Shown here: in pieces, positions 52,229-62,688 of the stretch
Layout: the number at the start of each line of letters is the position of its first letter
Numbering within the stretch: position 1 is the stretch's first letter
Origin: an uncultured Pigmentiphaga sp.
GTDB lineage: Bacteria > Pseudomonadota > Gammaproteobacteria > Burkholderiales > Burkholderiaceae_B
Assembly (NCBI GenBank): GCA_937891425.1
Contig: CALAGD010000024.1
Span: 1 to 64,000, forward strand
Direction: 5' to 3'
Length of the DNA: 64,000 bases
Position numbers and translations under genes: made by a program
The notes under the pieces: generated by a model
The model's database searches: none
Told to the model about the DNA's origin: nothing
Seen by the model: the letters and a program-made list of their open reading frames with translations, nothing else

Positions 52229-53695
52229 TTACCTGCCTGGAGGACGGTTGTGCCCGTTTCCGCCCGCATCATCGCTACCGCCGGAAGGTCCGCTGGTCCA
52301 GCGCAGGGAGATTCCGGGGCGACTGCGCGGCGCATCGGCCGACACCCCCAACCCCGCAGCATAGATTACTTCGTTCGACCGACGCACCAAGGGTAACCGC
52401 GCCCGCTGCCACGCAGGAATGCCGGCCTCCTGGTAAAGGTTCTTGAGCGTTCGCGAACGCCCCCCCGCACGCACGCGCATGCGCTCGCCTCCCAACCGTG
52501 GACCGACCTCGAGCGGCTGGGCCGCCAGCCACTCAGGATCGATACCTTCTGCGGCGTGCTCAAAGTATAAGACGCCGTCCCAATCCGGCATGGTCCAGTG
52601 GGGATCGCCCTGCCAGGTGCGCACCACCCTGGGTAGGGCGGCCACGCGCTGGCGGCCGTGAGTCCGGCTGGCCGAAGCACGCTGACCCGACGGGACCAGC
52701 ACGATGTGACCGCGGTAGACGCGCAGGCATTCCTCCCCCAGGGGCAGCATGACCTGGCGGTCAGGGTCTGCCTCGGCAAGTTGATGGCAGATTTCGAGCA
52801 GCCGGGCTTCCGCCAGCCCGGCCAGCCCGAACCGCTGCAACCAGGCCCGTAGCACCAGCACCTTGCGCGCATCGTCCAGGTGAAGCCACCGGTTACGGTC
52901 GAGCACCCTGCCTGCTTCACGCACAGGCATCCAGGCCGGATTCGACGCACTGACGCGCTGTAGATCTTCCTGCGCCAGCTGTTCCAGGATACGTTGAGCA
53001 TCGGCCGCCAGCCGTGCAAAGCGTACCACCGAGGCCCGGTATCCCGGCCAGTGCCGCCCCACCGCGGGCAAGACCTCGCGCCGCAGCACCCCACGGGCGT
53101 AGCGTGTATCGGTGTTGGTCGGGTCATCCGCCAGCGCCAGGCCGAGGCGCTCGGCTTCCGCCGTAGCAACCGGCAGAATCATGCTGCGTGGTACATCCAG
53201 CCAAGGGCGCTGGTACACAACGCCGTCGCGCTGTGTGCGTGGCGCCATGCCTGCGGCGCCGCCCAGCCCGGTTCCACGAAACAGGCGCAGCAGTATGGTC
53301 TCGACCTGGTCGTCCTGATGATGGCCCAGCAGCACGACCGCCGCATTCTGCTCACGCGCTACATCACCCAGTGCTGCATAACGGACAGCACGCGCTGCCG
53401 CCTCAAGGCCTTCGCCCCCGGACAGGTCCACCTGTACCCGGCGCAGCACGTAGGCAACGTCCAGGCATCGCGCCAATTGCTCGACCTGCAGGGCCCAGTC
53501 ATCGGCGGCCGGTTGCAGCCCATGGTGAACATGAAACAGGCAGGGCTTCTGCAGCCGCCGACGCGCCACCTCGGCAGCAAGGACCCCGAGCGCGAACGAA
53601 TCAGGGCCCCCGCTGCACGCGACGCCCACCACTCGGCCCGCGGGCACCTCAGCCAGCGCGGCGTCGAGGGCATCGATGAGGACGGTACGGGACAT
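52229..53695 (-). CDS. tilS: tRNA(Ile)-lysidine synthase TilS
   Basis: Modifies C34 of tRNA-Ile(CAU) to lysidine, preventing misreading as Met. The protein is 488 aa. The PP-loop is VACSGGPDSFAL, followed by HVHHGL, the LGHHQDDQVETILLRLFRGTG block and a C-terminal TilS domain with RSRTLKNLYQEAGIP. ATG 53695. It is 30 nt downstream of accA on the same strand. The last about 40 residues are Gly/Ser-rich and unconserved. Confidence 0.94.
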   Translation of the reverse strand: MSRTVLIDALDAALAEVPAGRVVGVACSGGPDSFALGVLAAEVARRRLQKPCLFHVHHGLQPAADDWALQVEQLARCLDVAYVLRRVQVDLSGGEGLEAAARAVRYAALGDVAREQNAAVVLLGHHQDDQVETILLRLFRGTGLGGAAGMAPRTQRDGVVYQRPWLDVPRSMILPVATAEAERLGLALADDPTNTDTRYARGVLRREVLPAVGRHWPGYRASVVRFARLAADAQRILEQLAQEDLQRVSASNPAWMPVREAGRVLDRNRWLHLDDARKVLVLRAWLQRFGLAGLAEARLLEICHQLAEADPDRQVMLPLGEECLRVYRGHIVLVPSGQRASASRTHGRQRVAALPRVVRTWQGDPHWTMPDWDGVLYFEHAAEGIDPEWLAAQPLEVGPRLGGERMRVRAGGRSRTLKNLYQEAGIPAWQRARLPLVRRSNEVIYAAGLGVSADAPRSRPGISLRWTSGPSGGSDDAGGNGHNRPPGR

Positions 53696-53725
53696 GAACG
53701 TTCACCGGACACCAGGCCGGTGCAC

Positions 53726-54691
53726 TCAGGTCTTGGCTTCCTTGTACTGGCCGTAGCTCATGAGCCGCTGCAGACGACGCTCGAGCAGCTCGTCAACGCT
53801 GTATTCCTGCAACTGCCGCAGGCTGTCGGTAAGCGCCCGTCGCAGCAGCCGCGCCATCACGCGCGGATCGCGGTGCGCGCCTCCGACCGGTTCGTTCACG
53901 ATCCGGTCGATCAGCCCGAGCGACTTCAGCTGCGGTGCCGTGATGTGGAGTGCCTCGGCCGCCTCGGGCGCCTTCTCGGCGCTGCGCCAGAGAATCGACG
54001 CGCAGCCCTCGGGAGAAATGACCGAATAGGTGGCGAACTGGAGCATGAGTACGGCATCGGCAACAGCGATTGCGAGCGCACCCCCCGATCCACCCTCGCC
54101 GATGATGGTCGCTACGATGGGCACCTTGAGCTCGGCCATGACGTAGAGGTTGTGGCCGATGGCTTCGGACTGGCCGCGCGCCTCGGCGTCGACCCCCGGG
54201 TATGCGCCTGGCGTGTCGATGAAGGTGAAAATGGGAAGCCCGAACTTCTCGGCCAGGCGCATCAACCGGGCCGCCTTGCGATACCCTTCGGGCTTGGGCA
54301 TGCCGAAATTGCGCATTGCGCGCTCCTTCGTATCGCGCCCCTTCTGGTGCCCGATCACCATGCAGGGCGTCCCGTTCAGTCGCGCCAGCCCGCCGACGAT
54401 CGCCTGGTCATCTGCGAACATGCGGTCGCCATGCAGCTCGTGGAAATCGGTGAAGATTTCCCGAACATAATCGAGCGTATATGGCCGTTGCGGATGCCGC
54501 GCCACCATGGCAACCTGCCACGGCGTGAGCTTAGAGTAGATGCTCTTGGCCAGCGACTGGATCTTCTCCTGCAGGCGGCTGATCTCCTCGGAAATATCGA
54601 CCGCAGAATCAGCCTGCACGTACCGGAGCTCTTCCACCTTGGCCTCGAGCTCGGCGATCGGTTGTTCAAAGTCGAGAAACGCGTTTCGCAT
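53726..54691 (-). CDS. accA: Acetyl-CoA carboxylase carboxyltransferase subunit alpha
   Basis: Alpha subunit of the carboxyltransferase that makes malonyl-CoA. The protein is 321 aa. It has the N-terminal coiled helices (LDFEQPIAELEAKVEELR), RPYTLDYV, the FTFIDTPGAYPGVDAEARGQ block and GEGGSGGALAI. The ATG at 54691 shares a base with the stop of the upstream glycosylase gene (TGATG), so translation is coupled. Confidence 0.97.
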   Translation of the reverse strand: MRNAFLDFEQPIAELEAKVEELRYVQADSAVDISEEISRLQEKIQSLAKSIYSKLTPWQVAMVARHPQRPYTLDYVREIFTDFHELHGDRMFADDQAIVGGLARLNGTPCMVIGHQKGRDTKERAMRNFGMPKPEGYRKAARLMRLAEKFGLPIFTFIDTPGAYPGVDAEARGQSEAIGHNLYVMAELKVPIVATIIGEGGSGGALAIAVADAVLMLQFATYSVISPEGCASILWRSAEKAPEAAEALHITAPQLKSLGLIDRIVNEPVGGAHRDPRVMARLLRRALTDSLRQLQEYSVDELLERRLQRLMSYGQYKEAKT

Positions 54692-55322
54692 CAATACTCC
54701 ACGGCGACAGGATCGAGACTGCGCCACAAATACCAGGTGGCCACGGTTCTCCAGGGTTGCCACGCCTGGGCCACTTCGCGCGCCTCAAAGCGCGAGACGG
54801 GCTCACCGCTGAAATAATGCAACGAGATGGCTTTCATGAGCCCGAGATCGTCGAGCGGCAGCACATCGGGCCGGCGCAAATTAAATATGAGAAACATCTC
54901 GGCTGTCCAGCGACCAATGCCGCGAATGCCAACAAGCTCCGCGATGATGGCCTCGTCATCCATGGTCTCCCACAGCTGCGGGTGCACCTTCTGCTCGCTG
55001 AAATGTACCGCGAGGTCGAGCATGTACTCGGATTTGCGTTGCGAGAGACCCGCACTGCGCAGCGCATCGCGCCCGAACGCCAGAATGGTGTCCGGGGTAA
55101 CAGGTGCCCGGAGGGCGTCCATGAGCCGATTCCATACCGCATCGGCCGCCTTGATGGAAATCTGCTGACCGACGATGGCGCGCGCAAGTGTGGTGAACGG
55201 GTCGCCACGGCTGCGCAAGTGCATCTCGGGATACTGCGGAATAAGCCGGCGCAGCACGCGGTCGCCCTTCATGAGGTGCGCGACCGCGGCATCCCAGTAG
55301 GGAGGCTTGACCGTAGCCGCGT

Positions 55323-55326
<4 letters not shown>
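54691..55326 (-). CDS. DNA-3-methyladenine glycosylase II-like (HhH-GPD) protein
   Basis: A 211-aa base-excision glycosylase consisting of the HhH-GPD domain only. The helix-hairpin-helix is LVGIRGIGRWTAEMFLIF and the catalytic Asp is in LPLDDLGL, as in AlkA; TLARAIVGQQISIKAA is a further family block. It excises alkylated purines. The likely start is the GTG at 55326, which overlaps the cysS stop (GTGA); another GTG at 55338 is possible. It sits inside a coupled cysS-glycosylase-accA-tilS run. Confidence 0.9.
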
Positions 55327-56705
<1,379 letters not shown>

Positions 56706-56794
56706 GGCAGGTACTTGAGCGCTCCGAGGTTCGGCTGCGCAGAGAAGACAAGCTAAAATGCGACCGTCAAGTATAGCAAGCGAACACCACGCCC

Positions 56795-57454
56795 ATGCCG
56801 ACCGTATCTGCCCTGACGCCGCTGCGTGCCTGCCTTGCCGCCCTGCTGTTGCTTGCCGCACCGGTTCCGGTCGTGCTTGGGCAGACACCGACACAGGAGA
56901 CCGCCTCGGCCACCGAACCCTATGGCTGGCCCTGGCTGCGCAAGGCGCTCGACAGCCTGCGCCCGTCCACCGACACCTCCCTGCCCGAAACCTCCACCCA
57001 GGCGGTACAGCGCCTCGAGAACATGATCTCCCAGGGGCAGGCGGCGGCCGCCCTGAAGGAAATTGATGAGCGCCTGCAGAAACGGCGGCAGTCCCGGGTC
57101 ACCGGCGTCGACGCCCGCCTGGTGTTCCTGCGCGCGCGCGCGCTGGCGGCGTTGGGGCGCCTGGATGAGGCACGCGAAGCTTACGAGGCCATGACCGTGC
57201 AGTTCCCCGAACTGCCCGAACCGTGGAATAACCTCGCCGCCATCTACGCCGCGCAACAGCAGCCCGAGCGCGCCTACGAGGCCCTGCAGATGGCCATCCG
57301 CACGCACCCCCGGTACGCTGCGGCCTACGCCAACATGGGCGACATCCTGATCATGCTTGCTGCCCAAGCCTATGAAAAAGCTGCGGAACTGGGTGCCCCC
57401 GACGGCAGCCAGTTGCGTCAACGAGCCACCCGACTGATCAACCAGCTGCCATGA
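56795..57454 (+). CDS. TPR repeat protein, probably periplasmic
   Basis: A 219-aa protein with a signal peptide (LRACLAALLLLAAPVPVVLG, about residues 10-29), a short low-complexity region and three tetratricopeptide-like repeats (about 105-190: ARALAALGRLDEAREAYEAM, PWNNLAAIYAAQQQPERAYEAL, AAYANMGDILIMLAAQAYEKA). The stop overlaps the start of the cyclophilin gene (ATGA), so the two are coupled. Likely a protein-protein adaptor in the periplasm; partner unknown. Confidence 0.8.
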   Translation: MPTVSALTPLRACLAALLLLAAPVPVVLGQTPTQETASATEPYGWPWLRKALDSLRPSTDTSLPETSTQAVQRLENMISQGQAAAALKEIDERLQKRRQSRVTGVDARLVFLRARALAALGRLDEAREAYEAMTVQFPELPEPWNNLAAIYAAQQQPERAYEALQMAIRTHPRYAAAYANMGDILIMLAAQAYEKAAELGAPDGSQLRQRATRLINQLP

Positions 57455-58068
57455 TTCTCAGTCTCATCCGCTCTGCCTGCATCGCAGGCGCCATCTTTAC
57501 GCTCGCTTTCGGCGCGGTCAACCCTGCCCTCGCCGCTTCCCAACCCGATTCGAAAGGTAGTTCCTCCATGCACCCACGCGTCCGACTTGCCACCAACCAT
57601 GGCGACATCGTTCTCGAACTCGACCGCGAGAAGGCCCCCGCCACTGTCCAGAACTTCCTCGACTACGTCACCAGCGGCTTCTACGATGGCACGATTTTTC
57701 ACCGGGTCATCAACGGTTTCATGATTCAGGGCGGCGGGTTCGAGCCCGGCATGAAGCAAAAGCCCACGCGTGAACCCATCGAGAACGAGGCCAGCAACGG
57801 TTTGCCCAACGCCGCCTATACCATCGCCATGGCACGTACCAGCGATCCGCATTCGGCGACCGCGCAGTTCTTCATCAACGTCGTCGACAACGACTTCCTC
57901 AACCACACGGCTCCCACGCCCAATGGCTGGGGCTACGCGGTGTTTGGCAAGGTCGTGGAAGGCACGGACGTCGTCGACAGCATCAAGGCCGTACCCACCG
58001 GTGCCCGCGGGTTCCACCGCGACGTCCCGAAGGACGACGTCGTCATCATGAAGGCGGAAGTGCTGTAA
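57451..58068 (+). CDS. Peptidyl-prolyl cis-trans isomerase, cyclophilin type, periplasmic
   Basis: A 205-aa PpiA-like cyclophilin. A signal peptide ends near NPALAA (about residue 29). The active-site blocks FHRVINGFMIQGG (Arg, Phe, Gln) and ATAQFFINV are present. It assists folding of exported proteins. ATG 57451 overlaps the TPR stop; lpxH begins one base after its stop. If cytosolic initiation occurred at the internal ATG (MHPRVRLATNHGD), a second form without signal would result; I see no ribosome binding site evidence for that. Confidence 0.92.
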   Translation: MILSLIRSACIAGAIFTLAFGAVNPALAASQPDSKGSSSMHPRVRLATNHGDIVLELDREKAPATVQNFLDYVTSGFYDGTIFHRVINGFMIQGGGFEPGMKQKPTREPIENEASNGLPNAAYTIAMARTSDPHSATAQFFINVVDNDFLNHTAPTPNGWGYAVFGKVVEGTDVVDSIKAVPTGARGFHRDVPKDDVVIMKAEVL

Positions 58069-58069
58069 C

Positions 58070-58858
58070 GTGACGAGACCCCAGCCCATTCCGCTCCAGC
58101 AGATCCCCGGCACACTGTGGGTGGCATCCGACGTCCACCTGCAGGCAGACACACCACAAACGCTGGACGCCTTCACGGCCTTCCTGGGCGCGGCGGCCGA
58201 ACACGCCGACGCGCTCATTCTGCTGGGCGACCTGTTCGACGCCTGGGTAGGTGATGACGCCCTGCAGGCGGCCCCCGCCTGGCTACAGCAGTTCGTCGGC
58301 GCCCTGGCCGACACCGGGAGCCGTATCCCCGTCTGGCTGGGGCACGGCAATCGCGATTTCCTCATGGGCGAGGGCCTGGCCGCCGCCGGCAGACTGCACC
58401 TGCTGCCCGAACGCGTACGCGTGCACACCGACTGCGGCGTCATTCTGTTCACCCATGGCGACGAGCTGTGCACCGACGACGTCGAGTACCAGAAGCTGCG
58501 CGCGCTCATGCGCAATCCCGCCTGGCAGTCCTCCATGCTGGCAAGACCCCTGCCCGAGCGCCTGAAGCTCGCCGCCGAGCTGCGCATGCAAAGTGAGCAT
58601 GGCAAGGCGACAAAGTCGTACGAGATCATGGATGTGAACCAGGCCGCCGTAGAACAGCTGATGCTGGCTGCGGGCGTCACCCGCCTCGTGCACGGCCATA
58701 CGCACCGGCCGCAGCGCCATGCATTCATGCTCGACGGCAAGCCTGCCGAACGCTGGGTCCTGCCCGACTGGGACTTCGATCACCCCCCGGTGCGGGGTGG
58801 CTGGATCAGCATCGATCGTGACGGCATCGCCCTCAACGACTGGTCTCCCGCCCCTTAG
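58070..58858 (+). CDS. lpxH: UDP-2,3-diacylglucosamine diphosphatase
   Basis: Cleaves UDP-2,3-diacylglucosamine to lipid X in lipid A synthesis, peripheral to the inner membrane. The protein is 262 aa. The calcineurin-like metal motifs are all present: ASDVHL, LLGDLFDAWVGDD, GHGNRDFL, FTHGDELCTDD and VHGHTHRPQ. The start is GTG 58070 (VTRPQPIPLQ). Its 3' end overlaps that of convergent trmJ by 26 nt. Confidence 0.94.
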   Translation: MTRPQPIPLQQIPGTLWVASDVHLQADTPQTLDAFTAFLGAAAEHADALILLGDLFDAWVGDDALQAAPAWLQQFVGALADTGSRIPVWLGHGNRDFLMGEGLAAAGRLHLLPERVRVHTDCGVILFTHGDELCTDDVEYQKLRALMRNPAWQSSMLARPLPERLKLAAELRMQSEHGKATKSYEIMDVNQAAVEQLMLAAGVTRLVHGHTHRPQRHAFMLDGKPAERWVLPDWDFDHPPVRGGWISIDRDGIALNDWSPAP

Positions 58859-59606
58859 CCGTCGTTAGCATTGCGGTACATACGCCGCGCATCATGTCGA
58901 CTTCCTCGCGCGACATCTGCGCGCGCGTAAACAGATGGCGCATGCGCACCATGAGCTTCTTCGGATGTTCAGGATCGAGAAAGCCCACGGCGGTCAGAGC
59001 CTCCTCCCAATGGGCCAGAAAGGCCTGCACCTGATTGCCCGGTGCCGGAGCCGGCCCGGGCCGAGGCGGCACATATGCCACATCATCCTGCGTGAGCGCT
59101 GCGAGCAGCGCATAACGCATCTCCCAGGCTACCACCTGCATGGCCTGCGCGACGTTGAGCGAGCTGTACTGCGGATTGGCGGGGATGTGGCACACCCAAT
59201 GACATGATCCGATCTGTTCATTGGTAAGCCCCGACCGTTCGGTACCGAAAACGACGGCAACACGCGAGTCTTCCGTCCCCGCGGCAAGATGCTCCCGTGC
59301 CAGCGCGCCTGCCCTGCGCACATCGCAGGCCGGAGGACCCAGGTCGCGCCCCCGCGCGGTCAGTGCAAATACCAGCGTGGTATCGGCCAGCGCATCGGCC
59401 AGCGTGTCGAACACGCGCACATTCTCGAGTACGTCAACCGCCCCGCTCGCCAAGGCAACGGCCTCGGCATTGTGCCCCGGCCGGCGCACCCGCGGATTGA
59501 CCAGACGCAGACTGGAGAACCCCATGGTCTTGAGTGCGCGTGCGGCAGCACCCACGTTGCCGGGGTGAGACGGCTCGACCATGACAAAATCAAACTGTGA
59601 AAACAC
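58833..59606 (-). CDS. trmJ: tRNA (cytidine/uridine-2'-O-)-methyltransferase TrmJ
   Basis: SPOUT-class methyltransferase acting on position 32 of tRNAs. The protein is 257 aa from GTG 59606. The N-terminus DFVMVEPSHPGNVGAAARALKTMG, the SAM-binding VVFGTERSGLTNEQI and the trefoil-knot segment IPANPQYSSLNVAQAMQVV are diagnostic. A TTG at 59621 is an alternative start; neither has a clear ribosome binding site. It is divergent from suhB, an arrangement conserved from gammaproteobacteria. Confidence 0.88.
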   Translation of the reverse strand: MFSQFDFVMVEPSHPGNVGAAARALKTMGFSSLRLVNPRVRRPGHNAEAVALASGAVDVLENVRVFDTLADALADTTLVFALTARGRDLGPPACDVRRAGALAREHLAAGTEDSRVAVVFGTERSGLTNEQIGSCHWVCHIPANPQYSSLNVAQAMQVVAWEMRYALLAALTQDDVAYVPPRPGPAPAPGNQVQAFLAHWEEALTAVGFLDPEHPKKLMVRMRHLFTRAQMSREEVDMMRGVCTAMLTTAKGRETSR

Positions 59607-59858
59607 GGAGGTGAGCAGCAATCAGAGCACCACGATAGGAAGTATCAGATGAAGTTTCCGGCTGGCAGCATCGGGCCCATGGCTCCTGAGGAGCGGGCAT
59701 ATCCGCCCTTTCCGGGACCTCTCGGTCGCGACGCAGCCAGCGGCCCAGGCATGCATTCCGGACGGGAACGCCACCTGCTTTCGGTGGCGCCATGCGCAGA
59801 ATCGCATGCTGGCCTAAAATCACGCATTCAGCCCCTTGCTTATTGAAGACACGCTTTC

Positions 59859-60677
59859 ATGCATCCCATGATCAATACCGCCGTCAAGGCGGCGCGCAGA
59901 GCTGGCAGCATCATCAACCGTGCCAGCCTGGATCTTGAACGATTGTCCGTCACGCGCAAAGGTCCGCGCGATTTCGTTACAGAAGTGGATCGAGCCGCAG
60001 AAAGCGCGATCATCGAAATTCTACATTCTGCTTACCCCGACCACGCCATCCTGGCCGAAGAGTCCGGCCTGCACCATCATCACTCGCGGGAAGAGCCAGA
60101 ATTCCAATGGATCATCGACCCGCTGGATGGCACTTCCAATTTCATCCACGGGTTTCCCGACTACGCGATTTCCATTGCACTGGCGCATCGAGGGGTCGTC
60201 GCACACGCCGTCGTGTACGATCCGGCACGCAACGAGCTGTTCACCGCCTCGCGCGGCAGTGGTGCGTTCCTGAACGACCGGCGCATTCGTGTGTCGCGCC
60301 GACATCGCATGGTGGAAGCGCTGGTGGGAGCCAGCTTCCGCTCGTCCGACGACGCCGACATCGCCCGCTGGGCACGCATCTTCAGCGAAGCCTCGGTCGC
60401 CTGTGCGGGCACCCGCCGCATCGGCTCGGCCGTGCTCGACCTGGCATGGGTGGCTGCCGGACGCCTCGATGCCTGCTATGGCGCCGGGCTCAAGCCCTGG
60501 GACCTCGCCGCCGGCAGCCTGCTCGTCCTCGAAGCAGGCGGCCTCCTGGGCGATTTCGAAGGCGAGCAGAACTGGCTGGCCAGCGGCAACATCGTCGCTG
60601 CCACCCCGCGGCTGTTTCCGCACATGCTCACCCTGCTCGAACCCATGCGACGTCCGTTGTCGCCTCCATCCTCCTGA
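59859..60677 (+). CDS. suhB: Inositol-1-monophosphatase family protein (SuhB)
   Basis: Magnesium-dependent phosphatase; SuhB proteins also act in rRNA antitermination. The protein is 272 aa. The metal motifs ILAEESG, WIIDPLDGTSNF and LKPWDLAAG are complete. An unusual His cluster (GLHHHHSREE) follows the first motif. ATG 59859; a second ATG three codons later is possible. The 237-bp gap to trmJ carries both promoters and a GCCACC...GGTGGC hairpin, but I cannot place hexamers firmly. Confidence 0.93.
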   Translation: MHPMINTAVKAARRAGSIINRASLDLERLSVTRKGPRDFVTEVDRAAESAIIEILHSAYPDHAILAEESGLHHHHSREEPEFQWIIDPLDGTSNFIHGFPDYAISIALAHRGVVAHAVVYDPARNELFTASRGSGAFLNDRRIRVSRRHRMVEALVGASFRSSDDADIARWARIFSEASVACAGTRRIGSAVLDLAWVAAGRLDACYGAGLKPWDLAAGSLLVLEAGGLLGDFEGEQNWLASGNIVAATPRLFPHMLTLLEPMRRPLSPPSS

Positions 60678-60896
60678 AGCAGCCATGAACTCCTGGTGCG
60701 ACGCGCTACAGCAATGTTCCCGCGGCGGCCCGATGGACCTCGAGTTCGAAGAACCCGAGCCGTCGTCAGCCCAGCGTAGCGGGCACGGTCATTCCTCCTC
60801 CGCGGAGGGGGCCGTCCGCACCGGGCAGCATGTTTCACTGCGCTCCCGAGTGTGGCGGGCGCAGTCGACCCAACCCTGTCCCCAGGGAGGTGGCTG

Positions 60897-62471
60897 ATGG
60901 AGTGGCTGCTTGATCCCACCGCCTGGGTCGGCCTGCTGACGCTGGTCGTGCTCGAGATCGTCCTGGGTATCGATAATCTCGTCTTCATCGCCATCCTTGC
61001 CGACAGGCTGCCCGCCCGAGAGCGCGACCGGGCCCGCATCATCGGTCTTTCGCTGGCGCTATTCATGCGCCTTGCGCTGCTCAGCGCCATCTCCTGGCTC
61101 ACGTCGCTCACCCGCCCTTTCCTGGCGCTGGGTCCAATCAGTCTGTCCGGCCGCGACCTCATCCTGCTGCTGGGCGGCCTGTTCCTCATCTTCAAGGCCA
61201 CTCTGGAACTCCATGAACGCCTCGAAGGACCGGCCGCGAGAGACTCCGGACCACGCGTGCACGCCGGGTTTGCCGTGGTGGTCACGCAGATCGTGGTGCT
61301 CGATGCCGTGTTCTCGCTCGATTCGGTGATCACGGCCGTGGGCATGGTCGAGCAGCTGTCCATCATGATGATCGCCGTGATCATCGCCATCGCCATCATG
61401 CTGGTGGCATCCAGGCCCCTTACCCGCTTCGTCAACGCCCACCCCACGGTCGTGATCCTGTGCCTGGCCTTCCTCCTGATGATCGGTTTCTCGCTGGTTG
61501 CCGAAGGCATGGGCTTTCACGTACCCAAGGGCTACCTGTACGCTGCCATCGGTTTCTCGATCCTCATCGAGACCTTCAACCAGATTGCCCGGCGCAACCT
61601 GCTCAGATTCAATGCAGCACGCCCGCTGCGTGCCCGCACCGCTGAAGCCGTGCTGGCACTGCTGGGAACTCGCGTGCAGCCCGTGGATGACGGCGCCAGA
61701 GAGGCCGATGCTGGTCCCGCCGACACGGCCGATGCCGATGCCGTGTTCCAGGAAGAGGAGCGGCACATGGTAAGCGGCGTGCTGACGCTGGTCGACCGCT
61801 CCGTCCACTCGGTCATGACGCCGCGCGGCGACATATCCTGGATCAATCTCGAGGACGATGCTGCGCAGATCTGCCGGATTCTCAAGGAAGTACCGCACAG
61901 CCAGTTCCCGGTATGCCGCGGTAGCCTGGACGAGATCGTCGGCATCGGACGCGCGCGTGACCTGCTGGCCGACATACTGACACACGGCAGCATCCGTGAA
62001 GCCTCGTTGCGCGACCCGATCGTGGTGCCCGAATCCATCCGGATGCTGGCTCTCATCGACACGCTCAAGCATGCCCACGGGCAGCTGGTCCTGGTGGCCG
62101 ACGAATTCGGCGCCATCGTCGGGCTGGTCACGGCCATGGACCTGTTCGAAGCCATCGCCGGCGAGTTTCCCGACGAAGACGAGGTGCCCGACATCGTTCC
62201 CGAAGGCGAGAACCGGTGGATCGTCTCTGGGGCCGCCGACCTGCACCATCTCGAACAGGAGCTGGAAGTCCGCGGCCTGGTCGGGGAAGATTACTCGACG
62301 CTCGCCGGCTACCTGCTGACCCATTTCGGCAAACTGCCCGAGCGCGGTCAGGTACTGGAACAGGCCGGGCTCGGCTTGCGCTTCGAGGTACTCGAGGTCT
62401 CCGGACGCCGTATCGTCTCCGTACTCGTCGAGCGCGTGTCACCCCCCGCCGAGGAGTCCGGCCCCGACTGA
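60897..62471 (+). CDS. TerC family membrane protein with CBS and CorC/HlyC domains
   Basis: A 524-aa inner-membrane protein. The TerC domain (about 1-240) has seven membrane segments, with the acidic motifs LEIVLGIDNLVFIAI and LDAVFSLDSVITA that probably bind metal. A CBS pair (about 300-425: SVMTPRGDISWI, VLVADEFGAIVGLVT) and a CorC/HlyC C-terminal domain follow. Relatives (YoaE/YegH) are linked to metal or membrane stress, and TerC proteins to manganese export. The ribosome binding site GGGAGG precedes ATG 60897. The roughly 220 bp upstream contain no convincing gene. Confidence 0.9.
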   Translation: MEWLLDPTAWVGLLTLVVLEIVLGIDNLVFIAILADRLPARERDRARIIGLSLALFMRLALLSAISWLTSLTRPFLALGPISLSGRDLILLLGGLFLIFKATLELHERLEGPAARDSGPRVHAGFAVVVTQIVVLDAVFSLDSVITAVGMVEQLSIMMIAVIIAIAIMLVASRPLTRFVNAHPTVVILCLAFLLMIGFSLVAEGMGFHVPKGYLYAAIGFSILIETFNQIARRNLLRFNAARPLRARTAEAVLALLGTRVQPVDDGAREADAGPADTADADAVFQEEERHMVSGVLTLVDRSVHSVMTPRGDISWINLEDDAAQICRILKEVPHSQFPVCRGSLDEIVGIGRARDLLADILTHGSIREASLRDPIVVPESIRMLALIDTLKHAHGQLVLVADEFGAIVGLVTAMDLFEAIAGEFPDEDEVPDIVPEGENRWIVSGAADLHHLEQELEVRGLVGEDYSTLAGYLLTHFGKLPERGQVLEQAGLGLRFEVLEVSGRRIVSVLVERVSPPAEESGPD

Positions 62472-62550
62472 ACCCTGGGAGTTGCGCGTCATGTGGTATT
62501 GAACCCACAGCCCCCAGTATTGCGGACCGAATCCGTTCCAACTTGCGGTA

Positions 62551-62570
62551 CGCTGCACGATTGTGCAGTG
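62551..62570. promoter_or_regulatory. Palindromic operator candidate before the RND adaptor gene
   Basis: CTGCAC (62553-62558) and GTGCAG (62563-62568) are perfect complements around GATT, and the flanking C/G (62551, 62570) also pairs. The site lies about 120-140 nt before the efflux adaptor and just ahead of a -10-like ATACAC (62595-62600). TetR-family repressors of RND pumps bind sites of this type; no repressor gene is in the window. Confidence 0.4.
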
Positions 62571-62688
62571 TGCCAAAAGCGTACTGAAAAGTGATACACT
62601 TCCGTCTCATTTGAGAGCACACAGCCTCACCGGGGTTTCCACCCTGCGCAGGAGCCCTGGCGCTCATCTTCCCGCCGAGATTCTCCCC

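Noticed and set aside
60685..60897. 71-codon frame between suhB and the TerC gene, with its stop overlapping the TerC start
   Set aside because: Low-complexity translation, no clear ribosome binding site and no family resemblance; treated as non-coding.
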